Positions 1 through 7,191 of a stretch of 23,163 nt of DNA are shown here, in pieces. A program made the translations under genes and the position numbers. Source of the stretch: XN24 sp047921395 (lineage in GTDB: Bacteria; Pseudomonadota; Gammaproteobacteria; Steroidobacterales; XN24); contig JBLRWH010000041.1 in the NCBI GenBank assembly GCA_047921395.1, positions 1 through 23,163 of the forward strand, read 5' to 3'. How positions within the stretch are numbered: the first letter of the stretch is position 1; every line of letters starts with the position of its first letter. The notes under the pieces were generated by a model. The model made no database searches and was not told where the DNA came from. It worked only from the letters and a program-made list of their open reading frames with translations.

Positions 1-518
1 CGCGCGCGCTGTACGGCGGCCAGCTGGCCGACGAGCAGGTGCTGTTCGAGGTGACCAACCGCCTGTTCGCACCGGTGGTGGCGGGCATCATGATCGCCGC
101 GGTGCTGTCGGCAATCATGTCCACGGCAGACAGCCAGCTGCTCGTCGCCGCCTCGTCCGCCAGCCACGACCTGCCGTTGCGTGGGCGGGGCAGCCTGGCG
201 GTCTCGCGTCTCGTCGTCGCGCTGATCAGCCTGCTGGCCGTGGTCGTGGCGGTGCTGCTGCCACAGACCATCTTCGCGCGCGTCATGTTCGCCTGGACGG
301 CGCTGGGCGCGGCCTTCGGTCCGCCGCTGCTCGTTCGGCTGGCCGGATTCGATCTTCCGCCGGCCGCGCTGTTTGCCGCGATGGCGGTCGGCTTCCTGGG
401 CACCGTGGTGTTCTACTGGCTGCCGAACACGCCGGGCGACTGGCTGGAGCGGCTGGTGCCGTTTTTCGCGTCCCTGGCGATCTGCATGGCCGCGGCGCGC
501 CGCGGGCGGCCCGCATGA
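1..518 (+). CDS. putP: Sodium/proline symporter PutP, C-terminal part (5' end outside window)
   Basis: This is the last 171 or so residues of a sodium:solute symporter that would take up proline with Na+ across the inner membrane. The reading frame is open from base 3, so the start lies upstream of the window. The stretch around IMIAAVLSAIMSTADSQLLV is the well-conserved helix seen in PutP, where the Ser/Thr-rich part contributes to sodium binding. It is followed by VMFAWTALGAAFGPPLLVRL, another PutP-like helix, and two more hydrophobic segments. The protein ends in a short Arg-rich tail. The stop codon overlaps the start of the next gene (ATGA), so the two are probably co-transcribed and translationally coupled. 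The SSS family assignment is firm. Proline as the substrate is inferred from similarity to PutP and could be a related solute. Confidence 0.88.
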   Translation, partial: RALYGGQLADEQVLFEVTNRLFAPVVAGIMIAAVLSAIMSTADSQLLVAASSASHDLPLRGRGSLAVSRLVVALISLLAVVVAVLLPQTIFARVMFAWTALGAAFGPPLLVRLAGFDLPPAALFAAMAVGFLGTVVFYWLPNTPGDWLERLVPFFASLAICMAAARRGRPA

Positions 519-2002
519 GGGGTGATCGCCGCATCCGCCTGTTGCTGGCGGCCGTCGTCATCGTGGCGCTGGTGCTGTTTGCGGGCGCCCTGCTCGCGGT
601 GGCGGACACCGTGCTGTCCATCGTGGCGCGCCTGCGCGAGGGCCCGGCCTGGATTTACTACGGCTTCATCGCGCTGCTGGCGGCCGGGGGCGCGGCCGCG
701 GCCTGGCTGTTGTGGTGGCTGCTGGTGCCGCCGCGGCGCAAGCGCACGGCGGCCCCGGAGGCCGGCGAGCTCGGCGAGGCGACGCTGCGCGAGCAGCTGG
801 AGCAGGAGCGCATCGCCGGCACGGACACGGCCGCGGTGGAACGCGAACTCGCGGAGCTGGCCCGGCGGCGCGAGGGGGGACGGCTGTTCCTCGCGATGTT
901 CGGGGAGGCCAGCGCAGGGAAGAGTTCGCTGGTGCGCTCGCTGGTGCCCGAGGCGGATCCCGAGACCGGCGTCACCGCGGGCACCACCCGCGCGGTAAAG
1001 CACTACCAGTGGACGATGGCCTCCGGCGACGTCATCGAGCTGGCCGACGTGCCGGGCAGCGGCGACGAGCGCGAGCTCGGCGAGGCGGCCCTCGCGGAGG
1101 CCGTGCGCGCGCACCTGGTGATTTACGTCTGCGACGGCGACCTGAGCCGCAGCCAGTTCGCGGACGTCGAGACGCTCGCCGCCGTGGGCAAACCGATGGT
1201 CGTCGCCGTGAACAAGGCGGACTGGTACGCCGAGGAAGACCTGCAGCGGATCGTCGCCCGCCTCGCCGAGCGGCTGGGTCACCTGGATCCGGCGCCGGCA
1301 GTCGTCCCCGTCGTGGCCGGCGGCACGGAGCGTGTGCTGCAGGCGGACGGGGCCGGCGGCGAGATCGAGCGGGAACGCCCCCGGCTGCCGCGCATCGAGC
1401 CGCTGCGCGAGGCGTTGCAGACCCGGCTCGACGCTGACCCGCAGGCGCTCGAGGCGCTGCGCGACGCCTCCGTGTTCAGGCTCGCGGCCGCCCGGCTGGA
1501 GACCGCGGCGGCAAAGCGGCGCCGCGAGGAGGCGGAGAAGATCGTCTCGGATTACACGAAGAAGGCGATCATCGGCGCGCTGGCGGCGGTCACCCCCGGG
1601 ACGGACGTGCTGATCCAGGGGTACCTCGGGACGTCGCTCGTCAAGGCGTTGTGCAAGCTCTACGATGTGCCGGCGCGGGATCTCGACATCCAGCGCTTTC
1701 TCGACATCGCGCAGGGCTATATTGGTCGTGCCCTGCCGCTGCTGCTCGCGATTTCCGGTAATGTGCTGAAGGCCTTCCCGGGCGTGGGGACCGTGGCCGG
1801 CGGCATGGTGCACGCGGTCGCGTACGGCATCATCTTCGACGCCATGGGCAAGGGCCTGGCCAACAGCCTCGAGACGACCGGCGACCTGCGCCCGGCGGCC
1901 GCGGCCCGCAAGGTGGGAGACCAGTTCGGTGACGACATCGGAAAAAAAGCCCGGCGGCTGGCTCGGCTGGCCGTGGAGGCGCACCGCGCCAGCCGCGACT
2001 GA
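515..2002 (+). CDS. Membrane-anchored GTPase with DUF697-like C-terminal region (first of a pair)
   Basis: A 495-residue predicted P-loop GTPase attached to the inner membrane. Two hydrophobic helices lie near the N-terminus (about 9-37 and 46-72), followed by a charged, possibly coiled-coil linker (about 85-120). The GTPase motifs are in canonical order: P-loop GEASAGKS (130-137), GTTRA switch I Thr (about 157-158), DVPG (178-181) and NKAD (233-236). After the G domain comes a Lys/Arg/Glu-rich helix and then hydrophobic helices beginning AALAAVTPGTDVLIQGYLG, which resemble the DUF697/YcjF-type membrane domain. The ATG start overlaps the putP stop (ATGA). The end overlaps the next gene by 74 nt, and that gene encodes a second GTPase with the same architecture. 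Cellular role is unknown. Families with this layout are often annotated as HSR1-related or Era-like GTPases. GTP binding is well supported; hydrolysis and partner are inferred. Confidence 0.85.
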   Translation: MRGDRRIRLLLAAVVIVALVLFAGALLAVADTVLSIVARLREGPAWIYYGFIALLAAGGAAAAWLLWWLLVPPRRKRTAAPEAGELGEATLREQLEQERIAGTDTAAVERELAELARRREGGRLFLAMFGEASAGKSSLVRSLVPEADPETGVTAGTTRAVKHYQWTMASGDVIELADVPGSGDERELGEAALAEAVRAHLVIYVCDGDLSRSQFADVETLAAVGKPMVVAVNKADWYAEEDLQRIVARLAERLGHLDPAPAVVPVVAGGTERVLQADGAGGEIERERPRLPRIEPLREALQTRLDADPQALEALRDASVFRLAAARLETAAAKRRREEAEKIVSDYTKKAIIGALAAVTPGTDVLIQGYLGTSLVKALCKLYDVPARDLDIQRFLDIAQGYIGRALPLLLAISGNVLKAFPGVGTVAGGMVHAVAYGIIFDAMGKGLANSLETTGDLRPAAAARKVGDQFGDDIGKKARRLARLAVEAHRASRD

Positions 2003-3299
2003 GGCGCTGGCGGCGCCGGGCGATGCGCACCTGGCCCTCGCGCGGGACAGCCTGCGCCGGCTGCTCGAGGATCCGCGCCTGCCCGCGGGCGTCCGCGAGA
2101 CCCTCGCGCCCGAGTTCACCGAGATCGAGCGGATGCTGCAGAAGCTCGAGCAGGGGGAAATCCACATCGCCGTGCTCGGCGAGGTCAGCGTCGGCAAGTC
2201 CTCGCTGCTGAACGCGCTGCTCGGCGAGGCCCGCTTCAAGACCAGTCCGCTGCACGGCGAGACCCGCGCGCCCGCCGAGGAACGCTGGCAGGAAGCGCAG
2301 AGCGGCGGGGTGCGCCTGCTCGATACCCCTGGCATCAACGAGATCGGCGGCGAGGACCGCGAGCGCATGGCGCGCGAGGTCGCCGAGCGCGCGGACCTGC
2401 TGCTGTTCGTCGTGGATGGCGATCTGAACGCCACCGAGCAGGCGGTGCTCGAGCAGGCCCTCGAGCCCGGCCGGCCGGTGCTGCTCGTGCTGAACAAGGC
2501 CGATCGCTATACCGCGGACGAGCGTGCGACGCTGCTCGCGCGGCTCGCCGGGCGCATGGAAGGGCGGCTGCGGCCCGAGAACATCATCGCGGCGGCCGCG
2601 GACCCCGCGCCCGTCGTGCGCGTCGTGCAGGCCGCCGACGGGTCGGAGCGCGAGGAGCACCGCGTGCTCCCGCCGGACGTGGAGGCGCTGCGCGAGCGGC
2701 TGTGGAAGATCCTGGAGGCCGAGGGCAGGACGCTCGCCGCCGTGACCGCGGGGATGTTCGCCGGGCGAGTGAGCGAGCGCGTCGGCCAGCGGGTGGTCGA
2801 GGTGCGGCGCGCCGCGGCCGGGCGGCTGGTGCAGCAGTACTGCATCGCGAAGGGCGTGGCCGTGGCCTTCAATCCCGTCCCGGTCGCCGACCTGCTCGCC
2901 GCGGCGGCGCTCGACGCGGGGCTGGTGTTCCACCTGTCGCGGCTCTATGCGTTGCCGCTGAGCCGGGCCGAGGCCGGCTCGCTCGTCACCGTGATCGCGA
3001 CCCAGATGACCCTGCTGATGGGCACCGTCTGGCTTACGCATTTCGTGTCCGCCGCGCTGAAGGCCGGGACCGGAGGACTGTCCACGGTGCTGACGGCGGG
3101 TGCGCAGGGCGCCGTCGCCTATTACGGCACGTACATGATCGGCCGGGTCGCCGAACGCTATTTCGCGCAGGGCAAGTCCTGGGGCGCCGGCGGGCCGAAG
3201 GCCGTGGTGCAGGAAATCCTCGAGTCCGTGGACCGCGACTCCATCCTCGCCCAGGCGCGCCAGGACCTGGCGGCGCGCCTCAAGACCCGCGCAGTGTGA
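1929..3299 (+). CDS. Second membrane-associated GTPase with DUF697-like C-terminal region
   Basis: A 456-residue GTPase with P-loop GEVSVGKS (84-91), GETRAP switch I (T112), DTPG (132-135) and NKAD (189-192). The C-terminal 160 residues hold several hydrophobic stretches, including VAVAFNPVPVADLLAAAALD and VTVIATQMTLLMGTVWLTHF, which match a DUF697-like membrane domain. Unlike the preceding gene it has no N-terminal transmembrane helices. The chosen GTG start (1929) lies inside the upstream gene and gives a 74-nt out-of-frame overlap. No good in-frame start occurs between it and the conserved region at about residue 35, so the overlap looks real. The two GTPases share motif spacing and the C-terminal helical layout, suggesting an ancient tandem duplication, and they may form a heteromeric pair. 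The product's function is not known. The exact start is less certain than the gene itself. Confidence 0.84.
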   Translation: MTTSEKKPGGWLGWPWRRTAPAATEALAAPGDAHLALARDSLRRLLEDPRLPAGVRETLAPEFTEIERMLQKLEQGEIHIAVLGEVSVGKSSLLNALLGEARFKTSPLHGETRAPAEERWQEAQSGGVRLLDTPGINEIGGEDRERMAREVAERADLLLFVVDGDLNATEQAVLEQALEPGRPVLLVLNKADRYTADERATLLARLAGRMEGRLRPENIIAAAADPAPVVRVVQAADGSEREEHRVLPPDVEALRERLWKILEAEGRTLAAVTAGMFAGRVSERVGQRVVEVRRAAAGRLVQQYCIAKGVAVAFNPVPVADLLAAAALDAGLVFHLSRLYALPLSRAEAGSLVTVIATQMTLLMGTVWLTHFVSAALKAGTGGLSTVLTAGAQGAVAYYGTYMIGRVAERYFAQGKSWGAGGPKAVVQEILESVDRDSILAQARQDLAARLKTRAV

Positions 3300-3311
3300 A
3301 CAGGCGCTAGT

Positions 3312-3560
3312 GTGTCGCGCGAGGACGAGGAACGGGTGCGCCGCGTTGTCAGCCTGATTCCGCCGGGCCGGGTCGCCACCTATGGACAGGTCGCGCGCGA
3401 GGCCGGGCTCGGGCGCCGCGCCTTCCCGCCCGACACGGAGTCCTATCACCGCCAGCGGGCGCGGCTGGAGGAGGAGGGCGTCAGCTTTACCGGGCACCGG
3501 GTGGACCTCGGCCACCATGGCTGGCGGGCGACGCTCGACGAACTGCTCTGGGGCCCCTGA
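3312..3560 (+). CDS. Alkyltransferase-like (ATL/MGMT-fold) protein lacking the active-site segment; possibly a pseudogene
   Basis: An 82-residue product starting at GTG. The N-terminal part (RVVSLIPPGRVATYGQVARE) is the DNA-binding winged-helix signature of the MGMT/ATL family, which recognises O6-alkylguanine in DNA. The C-terminal part (FPPDTESYHRQRARLEEEGV...) matches the region that normally follows the active-site loop. Recalled E. coli YbaZ (Atl) has about 27 residues between its GSPRAA and ISLTGPD, including PWHRV (PCHRV in true methyltransferases). Here GLGRRA joins directly to FPPD, so that whole segment is absent in frame. I could not find the missing residues in another frame. The gene follows the second GTPase by 12 nt and may be in its operon. 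It is either a decayed gene that kept its frame, or an unusual minimal ATL relative unlikely to flip out damaged guanine. Confidence 0.68.
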   Translation: MSREDEERVRRVVSLIPPGRVATYGQVAREAGLGRRAFPPDTESYHRQRARLEEEGVSFTGHRVDLGHHGWRATLDELLWGP

Positions 3561-3566
3561 CGCGGA

Positions 3567-3629
3567 GGGGACATTGCCCGGATGGGCGGACGGGGACATT
3601 GCTCAAATCGCCGTTTCGGCAGTGTCCCC
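3567..3629. repeat. GGGGACATTGC repeats, two direct copies and one inverted copy
   Basis: GGGGACATTGC occurs at 3567-3577 and again at 3592-3602, and its near-perfect inverse GCAGTGTCCCC lies at 3619-3629. The second and third copies can pair over 11 positions (one G-T wobble) with a 16-nt loop. No T-run follows the stem, so this does not look like an intrinsic terminator. GGGGACA/TGTCCCC ends are reminiscent of REP-like sequences mobilised by REP-associated (Y1, IS200-like) transposases in proteobacteria. No transposase is present here, so that origin is an inference. Confidence 0.5.
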
Positions 3630-3700
3630 ATCCCCTGCTACTATCGGGGGCGGGGATCAACAAGAACAATTACCCGGTACAACCCGGGGTCGGGGGCGTG

Positions 3701-4207
3701 ATGGCGCAATCACCGTACGTCTGTTTTTCGCACGGCAGGGACAGCGGGCCGTGGGGTTCCAAGATCGCGGCCATGGCGGACCTGGCGCGCGACCGCGACC
3801 TCGAGGTCGACAGCGTCGATTACCGCGGCATCCATGACCCGGTGGCACGCGTCGATAAGCTCGTCGCCCACTGCGCGCCCCTGCGGCGCCCGCTGGTCCT
3901 CGTCGGCTCCAGCATGGGCGGCCACGTCGCGGCGGCGGCCTCGATGCAGCTGCCCGACGTGCGCGGCCTGTTCCTGATCGCGCCCGCATTCTTCGTCCCT
4001 GGCTACGAGGAATTGACACCGGTGCCGCGCGCCGGGCGGATCACGGTCGTGCACGGCTGGCGCGACGATGTCATCCCCGCCGCCAACAGCGTGCGTTTCG
4101 CGGCCCTCCATCGCGCGGAGCTGCACGTGATCGACGGCGACCACCGCCTGACCGAGCACATCTTCGAGATCAACCGTTTTTTCAACTGGTTTCTCGACGA
4201 CGTCTAG
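3701..4207 (+). CDS. Small alpha/beta-hydrolase fold protein
   Basis: A 168-residue single-domain alpha/beta hydrolase with no signal peptide, so probably cytoplasmic. It starts with the usual first strand and turn (VCFSHGRDSGPWG). The nucleophile elbow is GSSMGG (69-74, Ser71), the acid is most likely Asp122 or Asp123 in HGWRDDVIP, and the His is His148 in GDHRL, so the triad is complete in the expected order. The length matches small YqiA- or RsbQ-like esterase families, but the substrate cannot be told. I chose the ATG at 3701 because the open frame upstream of it runs into the GGGGACA repeat region and does not look coding, and the conserved fold begins right after this Met. It converges on the SDR gene on the other strand. 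Confidence 0.82.
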   Translation: MAQSPYVCFSHGRDSGPWGSKIAAMADLARDRDLEVDSVDYRGIHDPVARVDKLVAHCAPLRRPLVLVGSSMGGHVAAAASMQLPDVRGLFLIAPAFFVPGYEELTPVPRAGRITVVHGWRDDVIPAANSVRFAALHRAELHVIDGDHRLTEHIFEINRFFNWFLDDV

Positions 4208-4232
4208 GGCCCGCCAAGGGTGAACAGGCCCT

Positions 4233-4259
4233 CCGGTGGCCGGCCGATCCGGCCGCCCG
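4233..4259. terminator. GC-rich hairpin between convergent genes (weak bidirectional terminator candidate)
   Basis: In the 58-bp gap between the convergent hydrolase and SDR genes, GGCCGG (4238-4243) pairs with CCGGCC (4249-4254) around a 5-nt loop, with a further CCGG/CCGG pairing outside. The position suits a shared terminator, but no T-tract follows on either strand, so confidence is low. Confidence 0.3.
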
Positions 4260-4265
4260 GCGGCG

Positions 4266-5069
4266 CTACTTCCGGTCGGCGATGGCCTTCGCCGCAATCC
4301 GGTCGATCACCCCCGGCGCGAAGATTTTCAGGAAACGGCCGAGCTTGCCGCGCGTCGAGGTGATCAGCATGCGCCGGCGCGCCGCCATCGCGGGCACCAT
4401 CAGCGCGGCGCATTCCTCGGACGTCATGATCTTCGCTTCCTGCATCGGGCTCTGGCCCAGGGGCCGGCCCTCGCCGTCCAGGGCGCGCCGGTGAATCTCG
4501 GAGACGACGAAATCCGGACAGATGGTCGTCACGGTGACGCCCGTGCCGGCCAGCTCGATCCTGAGTGAATCGAAAAACCCGATGACGGCGTGCTTGCTGG
4601 CGCAGTAGGCGCTGCGTGACGGCACGCCGGTGAGCCCGGCGACGCTGGCCACCGGCACGATGCGGCCGCGGGAGGCCTTCAGGTGCGGCAAGGCGGCAAG
4701 CGTCAGCCAGACCACGGAAAAATAGTTGAGCTCCATGACTTCCCGGAAAATTGCCGAGTCGCGAATCTCGTCGACCCGCGCCCACATCGTGCGGCCGGCG
4801 TTCGCGACCAGTGTGTCCAGGCGCCCGAAGCGCGCGACGGTGGCCTCCACCAGCGCCCGGCACTGGGCCTCGTCCGTCAGGTCGCCCGGCACCACCAGGA
4901 CTTCCGCCCCCGCCGCGCGGCAGGTCTCCGCCAGCGCCTCCAGGCGCCCGGCATTGCGGGCCGCCAGCACGAGCTTCGCCCCCTGGGGCGCGAGGGCCTC
5001 GGCCAGCGCGCGGCCGATGCCCTCGGACGCGCCGGTGATCACGACCACATTGCCACTGAACTTGTTCAT
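4266..5069 (-). CDS. Short-chain dehydrogenase/reductase (SDR) family oxidoreductase
   Basis: A 267-residue classical SDR that would oxidise or reduce an alcohol/ketone with NAD(P)(H) in the cytoplasm. It shows the cofactor-binding motif TGASEGIG (12-19), GDLTD (about 62-66) for the adenine pocket, NAG (90-92), the active-site Asn in MELNY (about 115), and the catalytic Ser142, Tyr155 and Lys159 (SAYCASKHA). Length is typical for the family. The C-terminal end (RRMLITSTRGKLGRFLKIFAPGVIDRIAAKAI) resembles membrane-associated SDRs acting on lipids or long-chain substrates (DHRS7-like), but this is only a hint. The gene starts at ATG, 75 bp from the divergently transcribed methyltransferase, so they may share a promoter region. 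Cofactor preference and substrate are not determinable by eye. Confidence 0.9.
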   Translation of the reverse strand: MNKFSGNVVVITGASEGIGRALAEALAPQGAKLVLAARNAGRLEALAETCRAAGAEVLVVPGDLTDEAQCRALVEATVARFGRLDTLVANAGRTMWARVDEIRDSAIFREVMELNYFSVVWLTLAALPHLKASRGRIVPVASVAGLTGVPSRSAYCASKHAVIGFFDSLRIELAGTGVTVTTICPDFVVSEIHRRALDGEGRPLGQSPMQEAKIMTSEECAALMVPAMAARRRMLITSTRGKLGRFLKIFAPGVIDRIAAKAIADRK

Positions 5070-5144
5070 CTGCCGCTCCGCTGTTGCCTGTCGGGCAATA
5101 CGCTACCATTCCCGGGGCATGATGCGTCAGTACGGAGAACAGTG

Positions 5145-5810
5145 ATGGAAAGAATCGTCGAGCCGGAGTTGATGGACGACGAGGCGCAGGCGCGCGCCTA
5201 TGCCGAGGCGGATTTCGAGGAGCCCAATGCGCGCTTCGTGGCACTGTGCCGGGAGTTCGTCGGCAGCCTGCCTCGCGGCGCCGCGGTGCTTGATCTCGGC
5301 TGCGGACCCGGCGACATCACGCTCCGGATCGCGGCGGCGCACCCCGCGGTCGAGGTGCATGGCCTCGACGGTTCGGCGGCGATGCTGGCCTTCGGCCGGG
5401 CGGCGCTCGACGCCGACCCGACGCTGCGGGCGAGGGTGACGTTCATCGACGGACTGGTGCCGGAGGCGACCCTGCCGAGGGCGCGTTACGAGGCGGTGGT
5501 CTCAAACAGCCTGTTGCACCACCTGCATGATCCGGGGGGCCTGTGGCGCATGATCCGCGAGCGCGGCGCGCCCGGTGCGCCGGTGCTGGTCATGGACCTG
5601 ATGCGCCCGCCGAGCGCGGCGGCGGCGCAGGCGCTGGTCGACGAGTACGCGGCCACCGAGCCCGAGGTGCTGCGGCGGGATTTCTACAACTCGCTGCTCG
5701 CGGCGTTCGAGCCGGGCGAGGTGCGCGAGCAACTCGAGGCCGCCGGGCTGGGACATCTCTCCGTGGAGGAGGCGAGCGACCGCCACCTGTTGGTGCGCGG
5801 CCGGATCTGA
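5145..5810 (+). CDS. Class I SAM-dependent methyltransferase
   Basis: A 221-residue soluble methyltransferase of the Rossmann-like class I fold. Motif I is LDLGCGPGD (49-57), an acidic residue that would bind the SAM ribose follows in HGLDGS (about 75), and the motif IV/post-I region is VVSNSLLHHLHDP, typical of the Methyltransf_11/25 group acting on small molecules. It begins at ATG 5145 with a good ribosome binding site (GGAG, about 9 nt upstream). The N-terminal MERIVEPELMDDEAQARAYA is characteristic of a family of uncharacterised gammaproteobacterial methyltransferases. It is divergent from the SDR and ends 10 bp before the convergent otsA. The methyl acceptor is unknown. Confidence 0.86.
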   Translation: MERIVEPELMDDEAQARAYAEADFEEPNARFVALCREFVGSLPRGAAVLDLGCGPGDITLRIAAAHPAVEVHGLDGSAAMLAFGRAALDADPTLRARVTFIDGLVPEATLPRARYEAVVSNSLLHHLHDPGGLWRMIRERGAPGAPVLVMDLMRPPSAAAAQALVDEYAATEPEVLRRDFYNSLLAAFEPGEVREQLEAAGLGHLSVEEASDRHLLVRGRI

Positions 5811-5820
5811 ACGCCGCGGA

Positions 5821-7191
5821 TCAGGCGCCGAGCGCGTCCATGAAGCGCTTGCGCCAGGCATGGATGTCGTTGGCGCGCATGACCTGCATCATCGCCGCGT
5901 GCTTTTCCTGTCGCTCGGCCAGCGGCATCTCGGTGGCCTTCAGGATCGCGTCGGCCACGCCGATTGAGTCGTAGGGGTTCACCAGCACGGCGCCGTCGGC
6001 GAGCTCGGCCGAGGCGCCGGCGAGCCGGGACAGCACCAGCACGCCCGGATCCTCCGGGTCCTGCGCGGCGACGAACTCCTTCGCGACCAGGTTCATGCCG
6101 TCGCGGAGCGGCGTGACCAGGCCGATCTTCGCGACACGGAAGTAGCCCATCAGCACCTTCCGCGAGATCCCCCGGTTGATATAGCGGATGGGAGTCCAGT
6201 CCGGTTCCGCGAAGCGGCCGTTGATGTGGCCGGCGGACCGCTCCAGCGTGTGGCGGATCTCTTCGTAGGCGCGCACGCCCTCGCGCGTCGGGGAGGCGAT
6301 CTGCAGGAATACCACCTGGCGGCGGCTCGCGGGATGCCGCTCCAGGAGGGTCTCGTAGGAGCGGAAGCGCTCGGGCAGGCCTTTGCTGTAGTCGAGCCGG
6401 TCGACGCCGATGATGAGCGCGCGCTCGCCCATGTCCCGGTCGAGGCGCTGCACCGCGGCCGACTCGAACGAGCTGGCCGACTGCTCCTCCGCTTCCTCGA
6501 TGTCGATGCCGATCGGGAAGGCTTCGACCAGGATGCGCCGGTCCAGCGCGATGCTGTAGCCGTCGTCGCCGCGCTCTCCGCCCAGGCCCGCGGCCCGCAG
6601 GCCGGCGAGAAAGTTCTCGCAGTCCAGCGCCGTCTGGAACCCGACCACGTCGTAGTGGGCCAGCGCCCGCAACAGGTTGCGGTGCCCCGGCAAGGTACGC
6701 AGCACATCGAAGCCCGGGAAGGGCACGTGCAGGAAAAACCCGATCGGCTGCCCGATCCCGGCGCGGCGGAGTTCTTCCGCCAGCGGGATCAGATGGTAGT
6801 CATGGACCCAGATCCGGTCATCGGGCTGCAGCAGCGGGCGGAGCTTGCGCACGAAGGTCTGGTTGACGCGCCGGTAGGCGTCCTCCTGCTCGCGCTCGTA
6901 GCTGAAGATGCCGAGCATGTAGTGGAACAGCGGCCACAGCGAACCGTTGCAATAACCGTTGTAGTAACCGTCGAAATCGACTTCGTCGATGTCGATGGTC
7001 GCGAACGTGATGTCGCCGCGACGCTCCAGCTTCGGCTCCGACGGCTCGCCGCGACAGGTCTTCCCGCCCCAGCCGAACCAGATGCCGCCGGACTGGCGCA
7101 GGGCCGCCAGGATGCCGACGGCCAGGCCGCCGGTGGACTTGCCGGCCGAGGGGACGGCGACCCGGTTGGAGATGGCGATGAGGCGGCTCAA
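5821..7191 (-). CDS. otsA: Alpha,alpha-trehalose-6-phosphate synthase OtsA (TTG start)
   Basis: OtsA transfers glucose from UDP-glucose (or another NDP-glucose) to glucose-6-phosphate to make trehalose-6-phosphate, in the cytoplasm, for osmotic and stress protection. The 456-residue GT20 enzyme has SNRVAVP (8-14), GGLAVG (21-26), WFGWGG (38-43), WVHDYHL (128-134), GVDRLDYSKGLPERF (262-276, with the phosphate-binding Arg265 and Lys270), and EFVAAQDPEDPGVLVLSRLAG near the C-terminus. The start is the TTG at 7191-7189, because the protein then begins MSRLIAISNR, aligning with the E. coli OtsA N-terminus, and because TTGA overlaps the stop of the upstream GH15 gene. GGGAGG lies a few bases before it. 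Upstream residues in the open frame are shadow sequence. It is the last gene of the otsB-GH15-otsA operon. Confidence 0.95.
   Translation of the reverse strand: MSRLIAISNRVAVPSAGKSTGGLAVGILAALRQSGGIWFGWGGKTCRGEPSEPKLERRGDITFATIDIDEVDFDGYYNGYCNGSLWPLFHYMLGIFSYEREQEDAYRRVNQTFVRKLRPLLQPDDRIWVHDYHLIPLAEELRRAGIGQPIGFFLHVPFPGFDVLRTLPGHRNLLRALAHYDVVGFQTALDCENFLAGLRAAGLGGERGDDGYSIALDRRILVEAFPIGIDIEEAEEQSASSFESAAVQRLDRDMGERALIIGVDRLDYSKGLPERFRSYETLLERHPASRRQVVFLQIASPTREGVRAYEEIRHTLERSAGHINGRFAEPDWTPIRYINRGISRKVLMGYFRVAKIGLVTPLRDGMNLVAKEFVAAQDPEDPGVLVLSRLAGASAELADGAVLVNPYDSIGVADAILKATEMPLAERQEKHAAMMQVMRANDIHAWRKRFMDALGA

Noticed and set aside
413..2497. 694-residue open frame on the minus strand across the GTPases
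   Set aside because: It is antisense to two genes with full GTPase motifs, has low-complexity Arg/Ala/Ser/Gly composition and no recognisable domain; typical of long open shadow frames in GC-rich DNA.
3312..3560. Simple frameshift as the cause of the missing ATL active site
   Set aside because: The sequence is in frame on both sides of the join, and neither alternative frame encodes the missing PWHRV block, so bases are absent and not merely shifted.
1830..3599. 589-residue minus-strand open frame
   Set aside because: Antisense to the second GTPase and the ATL gene, His/Arg/Gly-rich with no domain.
3592..3629. GGGGACA hairpin as an intrinsic terminator of the GTPase operon
   Set aside because: No T-tract follows the stem on either strand, and the direct repeat outside the stem fits a repetitive element better.
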